DNA of 64,000 nt, taken from Polaribacter pectinis. GTDB taxonomy: Bacteria; Bacteroidota; Bacteroidia; Flavobacteriales; Flavobacteriaceae. How positions within the stretch are numbered: position 1 is the stretch's first letter; each line of letters begins with the position of its first letter. A program made the translations under genes and the position numbers. Positions 8,170 through 16,110 of this stretch are shown here, in pieces. Location of the stretch: contig NZ_CP060695.1 in assembly GCF_014352875.1 (NCBI RefSeq), positions 3,131,501-3,195,500 on the forward strand, read 5' to 3'. The notes below the pieces were generated by a model, which searched no databases, was not told the DNA's origin, and worked only from the letters and a program-made list of their open reading frames with translations.

Positions 8170-8595
8170 ATGAAATCACTTTCTATACTTTTAATTGATG
8201 ATGATGAAATTGAAAGAATAAAGTTTAAAAAAGTTTGTAAAGACATTGGCTCTGCATCTAATATTGTAGAGGCATTAAATGGAAAACAAGCATTATATTT
8301 TCTAAATAATATAGAATTTTCATTCGATATTATTATTTTAGATTTGCACATGCCAAAAATGAATGGTTTAGAACTTTTGGCAGAATTAAAATCGAACACA
8401 GAGTTTAAGAACATTCCTATTATAATTATGTCTAATTCAGAAGATTTAGACGAATTAAAAAAATGTTATGATTTCGGAATTTCGGGTTATTTTACAAAAC
8501 CTGCACAATACTCAAAGTATGCAAAGAAAGTAAAATCATTATTAAAATATTGGAAACAAAACAAGCTGATTTCCAAAGAACATAAAACTACTTAA
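8170..8595 (+). CDS. Single-domain response regulator (receiver only)
   Basis: This 141-residue CheY-like protein has the acidic pair in LLIDDDEIERI, the phosphoacceptor Asp in IIILDLHMPKMNG, a conserved Ser in IIMSNSED and the Lys in GYFTKPAQ. There is no output domain, so it must pass or buffer phosphate. The HPt gene begins 6 nt after its stop and a LytTR regulator follows, suggesting a phosphorelay whose kinase is encoded elsewhere. A CCCC-containing leader (ATCCCC at about 8150) lies between the probable promoter region and the ATG. Confidence 0.93.
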   Translation: MKSLSILLIDDDEIERIKFKKVCKDIGSASNIVEALNGKQALYFLNNIEFSFDIIILDLHMPKMNGLELLAELKSNTEFKNIPIIIMSNSEDLDELKKCYDFGISGYFTKPAQYSKYAKKVKSLLKYWKQNKLISKEHKTT

Positions 8596-8601
8596 ATTTA
8601 G

Positions 8602-8919
8602 ATGGAAACACCTAATTTGTCTTACATAAAAGAACTTTCTGGAGGAGATATTGCTTTTGAAGAAAGTTTAATTAACATCTTAAAAAAAGAATTTCCAGAA
8701 GAATACCAATTATTTACTAAAAATTTTGACAGTAAAAATTATACTGAGGCTTCTGTTAATGTGCATAAAATAAAACATAAAATAAGTATTTTAGGTTTTA
8801 AAAAAGGGCTAGAATTAGCTTCTAAATTCGAAAAAGATTTAAAGAAAGGTGATGTAAAATTATATGATAATTTTATAAATATTCTAAACAAAATTCACGT
8901 ATATTTATTGGATAAATAA
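8602..8919 (+). CDS. Histidine phosphotransfer (HPt) domain protein
   Basis: This 105-residue all-helical protein has the HPt signature VHKIKHKISILGF. His55 is the expected phosphoacceptor, followed by the Lys, Ser and Gly spacing of the family. It lies 6 nt after the receiver gene and 16 nt before the LytTR response regulator, so all three are very likely one operon. As the middle piece of a phosphorelay it would shuttle phosphate between a hybrid kinase and the two receivers. No kinase is encoded next to it. Confidence 0.88.
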   Translation: METPNLSYIKELSGGDIAFEESLINILKKEFPEEYQLFTKNFDSKNYTEASVNVHKIKHKISILGFKKGLELASKFEKDLKKGDVKLYDNFINILNKIHVYLLDK

Positions 8920-8935
8920 TTTCCTCTAAAAATTT

Positions 8936-9634
8936 ATGAATTGTATAATAATAGATGACGATGCTACAGCTAGGTTAATTGTAAGGCAGCTGTGTACTAA
9001 AACTGAAGAAGTTTCTGTAATAGAAGAGTTTTCTTCAGCTATTGACGCTATTAAATACTTGAATGAGAATACTATAGATCTTATTTTTTTAGATATTCAT
9101 ATGCCTACTTTTTCAGGTTTCGATTTTATCAAGACATTAAAATCGCCACCAAAAATCATTCTTACTACATCAGATAAAAACTTTGCTTTAGAAGCTTTCG
9201 AATACAATTGCGTGGTAGATTATTTGCTAAAACCAATTACTTTAGAACGTTTTAACAAGTCTTTACAAAAATTAGCTAGCTTTAAGCAAGAAGAAACTGT
9301 AGATACAAAAACGAAAGAAAATTCTGATTATTTATATGTAAACGTAGATAGAAGATTAGTAAAAATTAAGATTCCTGAAATTTTTTTAATAGAGGCTAAA
9401 GGAGATTATATCAGTATAAAAACAGAAGCTAAAAGCTACATTGTACATTCTACGTTAAAGAAAATTCAAGAGAAACTTCCATCTTCATTATTCTTTAAAG
9501 TTCATCGTTCTTATATTATTAATACATCAGAAATAATAGATATAGAAGACAATAGCGTGCTAATTAAAAAAAACGTTATTCCTGTTAGTAGATCTAACAA
9601 AAGTGAATTAATGAAAAAATTAAATTTACTTTAA
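8936..9634 (+). CDS. LytTR-family response regulator
   Basis: This 232-residue protein has a receiver domain (about 1-118; acidic DDDA near the start, phosphoacceptor Asp in LIFLDIHMPTFSG, Lys in VDYLLKPI). A C-terminal LytTR DNA-binding domain (about 130-232) shows YLYVNVDRRLVKI, IEAKGDYISI and FFKVHRSYIIN. It is the DNA-binding output of the receiver-HPt-LytTR operon. Most LytTR regulators in this phylum pair with a LytS-type kinase; here the neighbour is an HPt protein instead. A 21-bp-period direct repeat just after its stop (9668-9699) is a candidate binding site. Confidence 0.95.
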   Translation: MNCIIIDDDATARLIVRQLCTKTEEVSVIEEFSSAIDAIKYLNENTIDLIFLDIHMPTFSGFDFIKTLKSPPKIILTTSDKNFALEAFEYNCVVDYLLKPITLERFNKSLQKLASFKQEETVDTKTKENSDYLYVNVDRRLVKIKIPEIFLIEAKGDYISIKTEAKSYIVHSTLKKIQEKLPSSLFFKVHRSYIINTSEIIDIEDNSVLIKKNVIPVSRSNKSELMKKLNLL

Positions 9635-9667
9635 TATTTTTAAATCCTTTAAACTAAAGGAACCTAC

Positions 9668-9699
9668 CATTCATCGAACTTACAATTACAATCATCGAA
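9668..9699 (+). promoter_or_regulatory. Candidate LytTR-type direct repeat after the LytTR gene
   Basis: TCATCGAA occurs at 9671-9678 and again at 9692-9699, a period of exactly 21 bp. The match extends left to CATTCATCGAA versus CAATCATCGAA (10 of 11). It lies upstream of the -7 box at 9763 and resembles the pair at 8067-8099. Confidence 0.45.
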
Positions 9700-9762
9700 A
9701 TCTTTTAAAAAGAAGCTATTTCTATCGTTTCTTTGTAGTGTAGTTTTAGGGTAATTACATAA

Positions 9763-9855
9763 TAAGTTTGAGTTAATATCATAGTGAAACAATCATAAGT
9801 TGGGGGATTTATAGATTGTATAAAAAGAGCTGAAAATTTTTTCAGCTCTTTTTTA
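9763..9855 (+). ncRNA. Candidate small RNA (promoter box to terminator)
   Basis: TAAGTTTG at 9763-9770 matches TAnnTTTG, which would start RNA near 9777. A strong hairpin plus T-tract ends at about 9855, leaving an RNA of about 80 nt with no usable reading frame. It contains an exposed G-run (TTGGGGGATTT at 9800-9810). Its GGGGAT is complementary to ATCCCC in the leader of the receiver gene at about 8150. It could instead be a processed 3' leader or the tail of the LytTR transcript. Confidence 0.4.
9822..9855 (+). terminator. Intrinsic terminator
   Basis: AAAAAGAGCTGAAAA pairs with TTTTCAGCTCTTTTT around a 3-nt loop, followed by T-rich sequence. It closes either the LytTR operon or the candidate small RNA. 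Confidence 0.85.
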
Positions 9856-9873
9856 TTGCGTTTATTTTTTTTT

Positions 9874-9945
9874 GAAGCTATTTCCTGCTTTCCACTATAT
9901 CTTTTTTCTGAAATAGAAAAAAGGATGCCGTTTCAATCAGGGCTA
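9874..9945. repeat. Structured, probably dispersed intergenic element
   Basis: This stretch of about 72 nt is distinctly richer in GC than its surroundings. It has an 8-bp central hairpin CTTTTTTC/GAAAAAAG (9901-9908 with 9916-9923), the flanks GAAGCTATTTCCTGC and GTTTCAATCAGGGCTA, and no reading frame. I recall similar elements scattered in flavobacterial intergenic regions, but only one copy is in this window, so the repeat nature is inference. Confidence 0.35.
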
Positions 9946-9983
9946 TACTAGCTTGTTGGCTATTATCTTTTTTAAGACGGTTT

Positions 9984-11891
9984 TTACAGTCTATTATCAA
10001 TAATGTTTTGTACCACTTCAGGATTTAATAAAGTACTAGTATCGCCTAAATTATCCATTTCATTAGAAGCAATTTTACGTAAAATACGTCTCATAATTTT
10101 TCCAGAACGTGTTTTTGGCAAACCATCAGAAAATTGAATTTTATCCAACTTTGCAATCGGTCCAATATGTTCTGTAATAATTTGGTTAATTTCTTTCCTT
10201 AAATTATCGTGATTTCTGCTTTCCCCAGCATCTTTCAAAATTACATAACCATACAAAGCACTTCCTTTAACATCATGTGGAAAACCAACAATGGCAGATT
10301 CTGCAACTGCAGGATGCTCATTTATGGAATCTTCAATTGGTGCTGTTCCTAAATTATGGCCAGAAACAATAATTACATCATCTACTCGTCCAGTAATTCT
10401 GTAATACCCAACTTCATCTCTTAAAGCTCCATCACCAGTAAAATACATGTTATCGAATGCAGAAAAATAAGTTTCTTTATAACGTTGGTGATTTCCCCAA
10501 ATAGTCCTTGCAATACTTGGCCAAGGAAATTTAATACACAATCTTCCTTCTACTTGGTTTCCTTTTAATTCGTCTCCATTTTCGTCCATTAAAGCAGGTT
10601 GAATCCCTATAAAAGGCAAAGTTGCGTAGGTAGGTTTTGTTGGAGTAACATAAGGAATTGGAGTAATCATAATTCCACCAGTTTCTGTTTGCCACCAAGA
10701 ATCTATAATCGGACTTTTCTTTTTCCCAACATTGTCATTATACCAATGCCAAGCTTCTTCGTTTATGGGTTCTCCAACAGAACCTAATACTTTTAAAGAA
10801 GATAAATCGTATTTATCTACTAATTCTGTTCCTTGTTTCGCCAAAGCTCTAATTGCTGTTGGTGCTGTATAAAATTGATTTATTTTGTGTTTTTCTACAA
10901 TATCCCAAAATCTTCCAAAATCAGGATAACTTGGCACACCTTCAAACAAAACTGTGGTTGCTCCATTTGCCAAAGGCCCATAAACAATATAAGAGTGTCC
11001 AGTAATCCAACCAATATCTGCAGTACACCAATACACATCATTTTCTCTATATTGAAAAGCATTTTTAAATGTATAAGCTGTATAAACCATATAACCAGCA
11101 GTTGTGTGTACCATTCCTTTTGGCATTCCTGTAGAACCAGAAGTATATAAAATAAATAATGGATCTTCTGCATCCATAATTTCTGCTTTACATTCTGTGG
11201 AAGCTTTGTCTAATAAAGGTTGCAACCATTTGTCACGGCCTTCTTTCATATGAATGTCAGAATTAATCCTCTTTACTACCAAAACATTTTCTACACAAGT
11301 ACAACTTTCTAAAGCTTCATCTACAATTCCTTTTAAATCAATTGTTTTTTTACCTCTAAAAGAACCATCTGCAGTAATTACCATTTTACAATCTGAATCA
11401 TTAATTCTGGTAGATAATGCTGTAGATGAAAACCCTGCAAAAACTACAGAATGTATTGCGCCAATTCTTGCACAAGCTAAAACAGAAATTGCCAATTCTG
11501 GAATCATAGGAACATAAATACAAACCCTGTCTCCTTTTTTAATTCCATTTTCTTTTAAAACATTAGCAAACTGGTTTACCCTTATGTGTAACTGTTTATA
11601 AGTAATATTTTCTGCTGGTTCGTTTGGGTCATTAGGTTCAAATAAAATAGCCGTTTTATCTCCACGAGTTGCTAGATGTCTATCAATACAGTTTTCTGTG
11701 ATATTTAATTTTGCTCCTTTAAACCATTTTACTTCCGGTTTAGAGAAATCCCATTCTAAAACTTTATCCCATTTTTTACTCCATATAAAATGTTCTTCAG
11801 CAATTTCTTCCCAAAAATTTTCTGGTTCACGAACAGATTTTCTATAAACTTGGTAGTATTCTTCTAAATGTTTAATATGGTAATTACTCAT
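9984..11891 (-). CDS. acs: Acetyl-CoA synthetase (AMP-forming)
   Basis: Acs activates acetate to acetyl-CoA through acetyl-AMP. The 635-residue protein has the adenylate-forming motif YTSGSTGMPKGMVHT, the acetate-pocket and ATP motifs DSWWQTETGG and YFTGDGA, and a C-terminal domain with GRVDDVIIVSGHNLGT. The end PKTRSGKIMRRILRK contains the catalytic lysine that is acetylated in the family. Length (about 640-650) fits acetate-specific enzymes. It is a single-gene unit, divergent from the alginate locus and separated from it by two tRNAs on the same strand. Confidence 0.97.
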   Translation of the reverse strand: MSNYHIKHLEEYYQVYRKSVREPENFWEEIAEEHFIWSKKWDKVLEWDFSKPEVKWFKGAKLNITENCIDRHLATRGDKTAILFEPNDPNEPAENITYKQLHIRVNQFANVLKENGIKKGDRVCIYVPMIPELAISVLACARIGAIHSVVFAGFSSTALSTRINDSDCKMVITADGSFRGKKTIDLKGIVDEALESCTCVENVLVVKRINSDIHMKEGRDKWLQPLLDKASTECKAEIMDAEDPLFILYTSGSTGMPKGMVHTTAGYMVYTAYTFKNAFQYRENDVYWCTADIGWITGHSYIVYGPLANGATTVLFEGVPSYPDFGRFWDIVEKHKINQFYTAPTAIRALAKQGTELVDKYDLSSLKVLGSVGEPINEEAWHWYNDNVGKKKSPIIDSWWQTETGGIMITPIPYVTPTKPTYATLPFIGIQPALMDENGDELKGNQVEGRLCIKFPWPSIARTIWGNHQRYKETYFSAFDNMYFTGDGALRDEVGYYRITGRVDDVIIVSGHNLGTAPIEDSINEHPAVAESAIVGFPHDVKGSALYGYVILKDAGESRNHDNLRKEINQIITEHIGPIAKLDKIQFSDGLPKTRSGKIMRRILRKIASNEMDNLGDTSTLLNPEVVQNIIDNRL

Positions 11892-11993
11892 AATTTGAAA
11901 TGTTGTTTTTAGATTCCTTAAAAATATAAAAATATATTTTCATTATAGGGGTGTAAACGGTCAATTATGAGTGCTTTTTTGTGAAGTTATTAT

Positions 11994-12030
11994 AAAACAA
12001 AAAAACCGTAACAAATAAATGTTACGGTTC
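11994..12030 (-). terminator. Intrinsic terminator after the tRNA-Gly/tRNA-Leu unit
   Basis: Read on the minus strand, AACCGTAAC and GTTACGGTT form a 9-bp stem with an 8-nt loop and are followed by a T-tract. It ends the tRNA transcript before acs. Confidence 0.85.
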
Positions 12031-12033
12031 TTG

Positions 12034-12119
12034 TACTGAAGGCGGGACTTGAACCCGCACGGCCATTACTGACCACTGGATTTTAAGTCCAGCGTGTCTA
12101 CCAATTCCACCACTTCAGC
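12034..12119 (-). tRNA. tRNA-Leu (UAA)
   Basis: The 86-nt gene has a GCTGAAG acceptor, anticodon stem CTGGA/TCCAG with loop CTTAAAA (anticodon TAA), a long variable arm typical of Leu, and the T-loop GGTTCAAGTCC. A73 follows a G1-U72 pair. No CCA is encoded. It lies 20 nt after tRNA-Gly and shares its transcript. Confidence 0.95.
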
Positions 12120-12139
12120 ATTGGTATTATATGAAATAG

Positions 12140-12211
12140 AGCGAAAGACGGGATTTGAACCCGCGACCCCCACCTTGGCAAGGTGATGCTCTACCCCTGA
12201 GCTACTTTCGC
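12140..12211 (-). tRNA. tRNA-Gly (GCC)
   Basis: The 72-nt cloverleaf has a GCGAAAG/CTTTCGC acceptor, a short D-loop (AGCTCAGGGGTAGAGC), anticodon loop TTGCCAA (anticodon GCC) and the T-loop GGTTCAAATCC. U73 is the usual Gly discriminator. It is first in the two-tRNA unit. Confidence 0.95.
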
Positions 12212-12268
12212 AGTCATGTTTTTTAATGAACTTTTAGCTAATTATAATATGTAATTATAAGAGCGGTG

Positions 12269-12276
12269 CAAATATA
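12269..12276 (-). promoter_or_regulatory. -7 promoter box TATATTTG for the tRNA-Gly/tRNA-Leu unit
   Basis: Minus-strand TATATTTG (plus strand CAAATATA). A TTG-containing AT-rich stretch lies at the expected -33 distance upstream. Confidence 0.6.
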
Positions 12277-12478
12277 ACAAGTTTTGTTAATCCTACAAAT
12301 ACTTTTTGCTTTTTTTAAACTTTATTTATGTACTAATTTACTATTTTTTTTTATTTATCTGATTTCTAGTAATTAAGTTTAATTTATTATTTTAATAAAA
12401 TACAAGAAAATAGGAGATAATGTTATGTAAGATCATCTTTATAGAAGATACTTGTCTTTTTTTTGTAATTTTTAAATG

Positions 12479-12511
12479 TATATTTGAGAATCTAAATTGG
12501 TAAACCAATTT
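12479..12511 (+). promoter_or_regulatory. Promoter plus TTGGTAAACCAA operator of the putative lyase gene
   Basis: The -7 box TATATTTG lies at 12479-12486. A perfect palindrome TTGGTAAACCAA lies at 12497-12508, extended to AAATTGGT-AA-ACCAATTT at 12494-12511. A degenerate copy TTGAGAATCTAA sits exactly 13 bp upstream at 12484-12495, overlapping the -7 box. This is the same layout as the other four promoters of the locus. The sequence fits the half-site style of FadR-type GntR regulators, and one is encoded at 28493. Confidence 0.75.
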
Positions 12512-12515
12512 TAAC

Positions 12516-13601
12516 ATGAATAAACAATTTATTTTTATATCAATTTTTATATTATTTTTTCAAGTAATACCCGCTCAAGTTGTTTTAGAAGCAGATGGAC
12601 CAGGAAATACGTATGAATTAATTAATTCTGTTCTAGCACTTCCAAATAGAGATGTTGTTGAAGTTCCAGATTGTAATCACTCTGCTTTTGGTAGACATAT
12701 AGATGAAGTCTTCGATACTGAACTAAATAAAAATGTATTCCGATTTTATATACATGTTACACCAGATGACGATCGTTGTAAAGAAGGCGTTGATGATAGA
12801 CAAAGAAATGAAATAAAAACATATGATAATTCTCCAGAGAATTTAAAAGCAAATGAAGGAGAAACAGTTCAATACAAATGGAAATTTAAGATTTCTGATG
12901 ATTTTAAACCATCAACTAGTTTCACTCATATTCATCAAATAAAATCTGTTGGGGGATCTTATGCCTCAATACCAATGATATCTTTTACGTTAAGAAAATC
13001 TAATCCAGATAGACTCGAGTTAAGACATACTTCCACAACAAACCAAACAACTTTAAAGACTGCAAATTTAGATTTATTTAGAGGGAAATGGGTTTCTGTA
13101 AATGAAACTATTAAATTTAGTGATGCTGGTAGCTATTCTCTAGAAATTAAAGACATTGCTACAAATGAAGTAATTTTTAGTTATCACAATAATGCTATTG
13201 ATAATTGGCAAGATGGTGCAGAATTTGCAAGACCAAAATGGGGGATTTACAGAAGCTTAAATAACCAAGTAAATTTACAAGATGAAATTGTGAAGTTTGC
13301 GGATTTTAGTATACAAGAAAACCCACCTACGCTTTCAGTTTCTTTGGAGGTATTAAAACAAAAAGCAGAGAATATTTTTTTGTATCCAAACCCTTCATCC
13401 AAAGAGGTTGAGTTTAAAAATGCGAATTCAGGTAATTATAATTCCGTAGAAATGTACGATTATTCTGGTCGAAAAATTTCTATTGAAAAAAGATTAAACA
13501 ACAATAAAATAGATGTTTCTAAACTTTCTAAAGGATTGTATTTTATTGTTTTTAAAAATAATAATTTTACAGTTAAAGTTTTAAAATGTTACGTGAAGTA
13601 A
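12516..13601 (+). CDS. Putative secreted jelly-roll polysaccharide lyase with T9SS sorting domain
   Basis: The 361-residue protein has a signal peptide (about 1-20), a beta-rich domain (about 21-270) and a T9SS type A tail (about 285-361; YPNPSSKEVEF, SKLSKGLYFI). The middle domain has motifs DDRQRNEIKTYD, SFTHIHQIKSVGG and a Trp-rich stretch resembling heparin-lyase-I/jelly-roll lyases. The Arg/Asn/Glu, Gln and His residues would be candidate active-site residues. I do not recognise it as PL7 (no R-S/T-E-L-R and no YFKxG motif), so its CAZy family is uncertain. It is first in the alginate locus and has the same palindromic operator as the other units. A role in alginate binding or cleavage is inference. 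Confidence 0.65.
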   Translation: MNKQFIFISIFILFFQVIPAQVVLEADGPGNTYELINSVLALPNRDVVEVPDCNHSAFGRHIDEVFDTELNKNVFRFYIHVTPDDDRCKEGVDDRQRNEIKTYDNSPENLKANEGETVQYKWKFKISDDFKPSTSFTHIHQIKSVGGSYASIPMISFTLRKSNPDRLELRHTSTTNQTTLKTANLDLFRGKWVSVNETIKFSDAGSYSLEIKDIATNEVIFSYHNNAIDNWQDGAEFARPKWGIYRSLNNQVNLQDEIVKFADFSIQENPPTLSVSLEVLKQKAENIFLYPNPSSKEVEFKNANSGNYNSVEMYDYSGRKISIEKRLNNNKIDVSKLSKGLYFIVFKNNNFTVKVLKCYVK

Positions 13602-13711
13602 TTCTTTATTTGCAGCAATAGTTATTACAATATGTAAGTTTTTTACAGTGATATATTATGTAAATATCTCTAACTTTAAACCAAAAATTTTATTAAACCA
13701 AATTTAGTTTC

Positions 13712-13741
13712 TATATTTGGTAAACCAAATTGGTAAACCAA
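13712..13741 (+). promoter_or_regulatory. Promoter with two tandem TTGGTAAACCAA operators (PL6-PL7 operon)
   Basis: The -7 box TATATTTG (13712-13719) shares its TTG with the first palindrome TTGGTAAACCAA (13717-13728). A second identical palindrome follows at 13730-13741, 13 bp further on. A bound repressor would cover the -7 box and the start site. Confidence 0.85.
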
Positions 13742-13783
13742 TTTGTTATTTTATTCATTTTATTACTTAATTATATTCATTTT

Positions 13784-16090
13784 ATGAAGAATTTATTTCT
13801 AACTTTTAATTTATTATTTCTACTTATTTCTTGTAATAAAGAGATTACAAATTCAGTTTTTGTTAAAAATTCATCAGAATTAAATGATGCAATTAAAAAT
13901 GCAAAACCTGGTGACGACATTGTTTTAAAAGATGGTGTTTGGAAAGATGTAGAAATTGAGTTTTCTGCAAAAGGAACAAAAGACAATTTAATCACTTTAA
14001 GAGCAGAAACTCCTGGTAAAGTTTTTATTGAAGGTGTTTCTAATTTGTCTTTTGGTGGCGAATATTTAGTAGTAAGTGGTCTGCATTTTAGAAATGGATA
14101 TTCTCCTACAGTAAATGTAATTGCTTTTAGAACAGATAAAAATAACGTTGCAAATAATTGTAGAGTTACCAATTGTGTAATTGTAGATTTTAATAAATTA
14201 GAAAGAGATAATGACGATTTATGGGTGCAGTTTTATGGAAGACACAATCAATTAGACCATTGTTATTTAGCAGGAAAAACAAATGGAGGGCCAACTGTTA
14301 GAGTCGATTTAAAAGGAATAGAAAGTATTAAAAATTATCATAAAATTACAAATAATCATTTTGGGCCAAGACCAAGAAAAGGTGGTGCAAGAGGAGAGAC
14401 GATTCAATTAGGAAGCAGTTTTACGTCTATGAGTCCAAGTAATACAACTATTGCAAATAACTTTTTTGAAGAGTGTAATGGAGAAGTTGAAATCATTTCG
14501 AGTAAAACAAATTTCAACGAAATTAAAAACAATGTTTTTTATAAAAGTGAAGGTTCTGTTGTAACTCGTCATGGAAATTACACAATGATTGATGGTAACT
14601 ATTTTATTGGTGATGGAGAAAACGAAAATTATGGAGGAATTAGAATTGTAAATACAGGGCATTGGATTGTAAACAATTATTTCTATAAAATTATTGGCGA
14701 GAATTTTAGAAGTCCTTTAGCAGTTATGAATGGAATTCCAAAAAGTCCATTAAACAGATACAACCAAGTTACAGATGTTGTGGTTGCTTACAATACGTAT
14801 GTAGATTGTAAATCTCCTTTTCAATTTGGTGTAGGAACAAATATTGCACAAAGTGCTGTGTTGCCAAAATCGGAAATTAGATCTGCAAGACCAATTAGAA
14901 CTACTGTAGCAAACAATGTAATTTACAATTCTGTTGAAGATAAAAATGTAATTGTAGAGCATGATAAAGCAGATGGAGTTTTATTTAAAAGCAACGTAAT
15001 TAATAACAATGGTGCTGATTTTAAAGATTCTAAACGTATTAAATCTGCCAATTTCGATTTGAATAAAATCAGTGATAATATAATGTTACCTAACATTTCT
15101 TCGGTAGATGTAAAACCCTATAATGGTTTCGATTTCGATTTAATTAAAACTGATTTAGCCGGAAATTCAAGAGAAAAAAATAACGCTATTGGTGCAACTG
15201 TAAAAGCAGATATTACAAACCCAAATATTTTAGATAGAAGTAAATATGGTGCAACTTGGTTTAAAGTTGATGCAATTGTTGAAGGAAAAACAATTAAAGT
15301 TTCAGCTTCAGATAATTTATCAGAAAAAATAAACTCGGCAAATAAAGGTGATATTATTTCTTTGGATGCAGGGAAATATATTATTTCAAAATCATTAATT
15401 ATTGATAAAAATATTACCGTTCAATCTGCATCAGAAAACAAAGCAGAAATTGTTTTTGAAGGAGCAGAAAATACACCAGCTTTTTCTTTAAATCCTTATG
15501 GAATTTTAACGTTGAAAAATGTGAAGCTTTCTGGAAATGGAAAAAACCAAGCTTTTGCAAGTTTAAAAGAAAAGATGTCTAATCATTTTGGTTTGTCTGT
15601 TTCTGATTCTGAAATTTCTAATTTTAATTATGTTTTAAAAGCTTACAAACAAACATTTGCAGAAACTGTAACTTTTAAAAACACCTCAATTTCTAATTGT
15701 GAAAACGGAATAGAGTTATCTGAAGAAACAAACGATAGAGGAGATTACAATACAGAGTTTTTAACGATTGATAATTGTACGTTCAATAATGTAAAACAAA
15801 ATGTGATTGATTATTATAGAGGTGGTTATGACGAATCTACAATTGGTGGAAATCTCTTAGTTACCAACTCTACATTTACAAATTGTGGTGCTAAAGAAAA
15901 AAATAAAATGTTGTTAAATCACAGAGGAATTGTAAACGTAGATATCAACAATAATACATTTAAAAACAACAAAGTTCAGTTTGTTTCTATTTTATGGGGA
16001 GCAAAAAATAATGTAGAATCTAACAATACTTTAATTAATTCTGGAAAAATTAATACAGAAGAAAATTTAGTAATGAAGTTGATGTATTAA
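13784..16090 (+). CDS. Alginate lyase, polysaccharide lyase family 6 (two-domain), lipoprotein
   Basis: PL6 enzymes are chondroitinase-B-like parallel beta-helix lyases that cut alginate, often poly-G or MG blocks. The 768-residue protein has a lipoprotein signal (LLFLLISC, Cys17). An N-terminal catalytic helix (about 25-390) contains WVQFYGRHNQLDHCYLAGK, the Arg-rich GPRPRKGGARGETIQLG and IISSKTNFNEIKNN segments of PL6. A second beta-helix domain (about 440-768) is seen in the long PL6 subfamily. The ATG at 13784 is chosen because an upstream TTG at 13730 lies inside the operator. The PL7 gene follows after 20 nt as a co-transcribed partner. Surface or periplasmic location cannot be decided. 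Confidence 0.92.
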   Translation: MKNLFLTFNLLFLLISCNKEITNSVFVKNSSELNDAIKNAKPGDDIVLKDGVWKDVEIEFSAKGTKDNLITLRAETPGKVFIEGVSNLSFGGEYLVVSGLHFRNGYSPTVNVIAFRTDKNNVANNCRVTNCVIVDFNKLERDNDDLWVQFYGRHNQLDHCYLAGKTNGGPTVRVDLKGIESIKNYHKITNNHFGPRPRKGGARGETIQLGSSFTSMSPSNTTIANNFFEECNGEVEIISSKTNFNEIKNNVFYKSEGSVVTRHGNYTMIDGNYFIGDGENENYGGIRIVNTGHWIVNNYFYKIIGENFRSPLAVMNGIPKSPLNRYNQVTDVVVAYNTYVDCKSPFQFGVGTNIAQSAVLPKSEIRSARPIRTTVANNVIYNSVEDKNVIVEHDKADGVLFKSNVINNNGADFKDSKRIKSANFDLNKISDNIMLPNISSVDVKPYNGFDFDLIKTDLAGNSREKNNAIGATVKADITNPNILDRSKYGATWFKVDAIVEGKTIKVSASDNLSEKINSANKGDIISLDAGKYIISKSLIIDKNITVQSASENKAEIVFEGAENTPAFSLNPYGILTLKNVKLSGNGKNQAFASLKEKMSNHFGLSVSDSEISNFNYVLKAYKQTFAETVTFKNTSISNCENGIELSEETNDRGDYNTEFLTIDNCTFNNVKQNVIDYYRGGYDESTIGGNLLVTNSTFTNCGAKEKNKMLLNHRGIVNVDINNNTFKNNKVQFVSILWGAKNNVESNNTLINSGKINTEENLVMKLMY

Positions 16091-16110
16091 AAATTTAAAG
16101 AATTCATAAT

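Larger units (their letters stand above)
9635..9983. other. 349-nt intergenic region between the LytTR gene and acs
   Basis: No credible protein frame is present. It holds a LytTR-type direct repeat (9668-9699), a -7 box (9763-9770), a terminator (9822-9855) and a structured GC-richer element (9874-9945); each is listed separately. Confidence 0.7.
12212..12515. other. 304-nt intergenic region, tRNA promoter to first gene of the alginate locus
   Basis: AT-rich with no protein frame. The left part holds the minus-strand tRNA promoter. The right end holds the TATATTTG box and palindromic operator of the gene at 12516. Nothing else recognisable. Confidence 0.7.

Noticed and set aside
10833..11150. 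Plus-strand frames over the acs gene
   Set aside because: They are Cys/Ser-rich shadows of acs with no family features.
12034..12211. tRNA pair next to the alginate locus as an integration site
   Set aside because: No integrase, transposase or duplicated tRNA 3' end was seen around or after the locus, so there is no evidence of tRNA-targeted insertion.
14408..14962. Minus-strand frames over PL6
   Set aside because: Antisense shadows of the beta-helix gene with no recognisable features.
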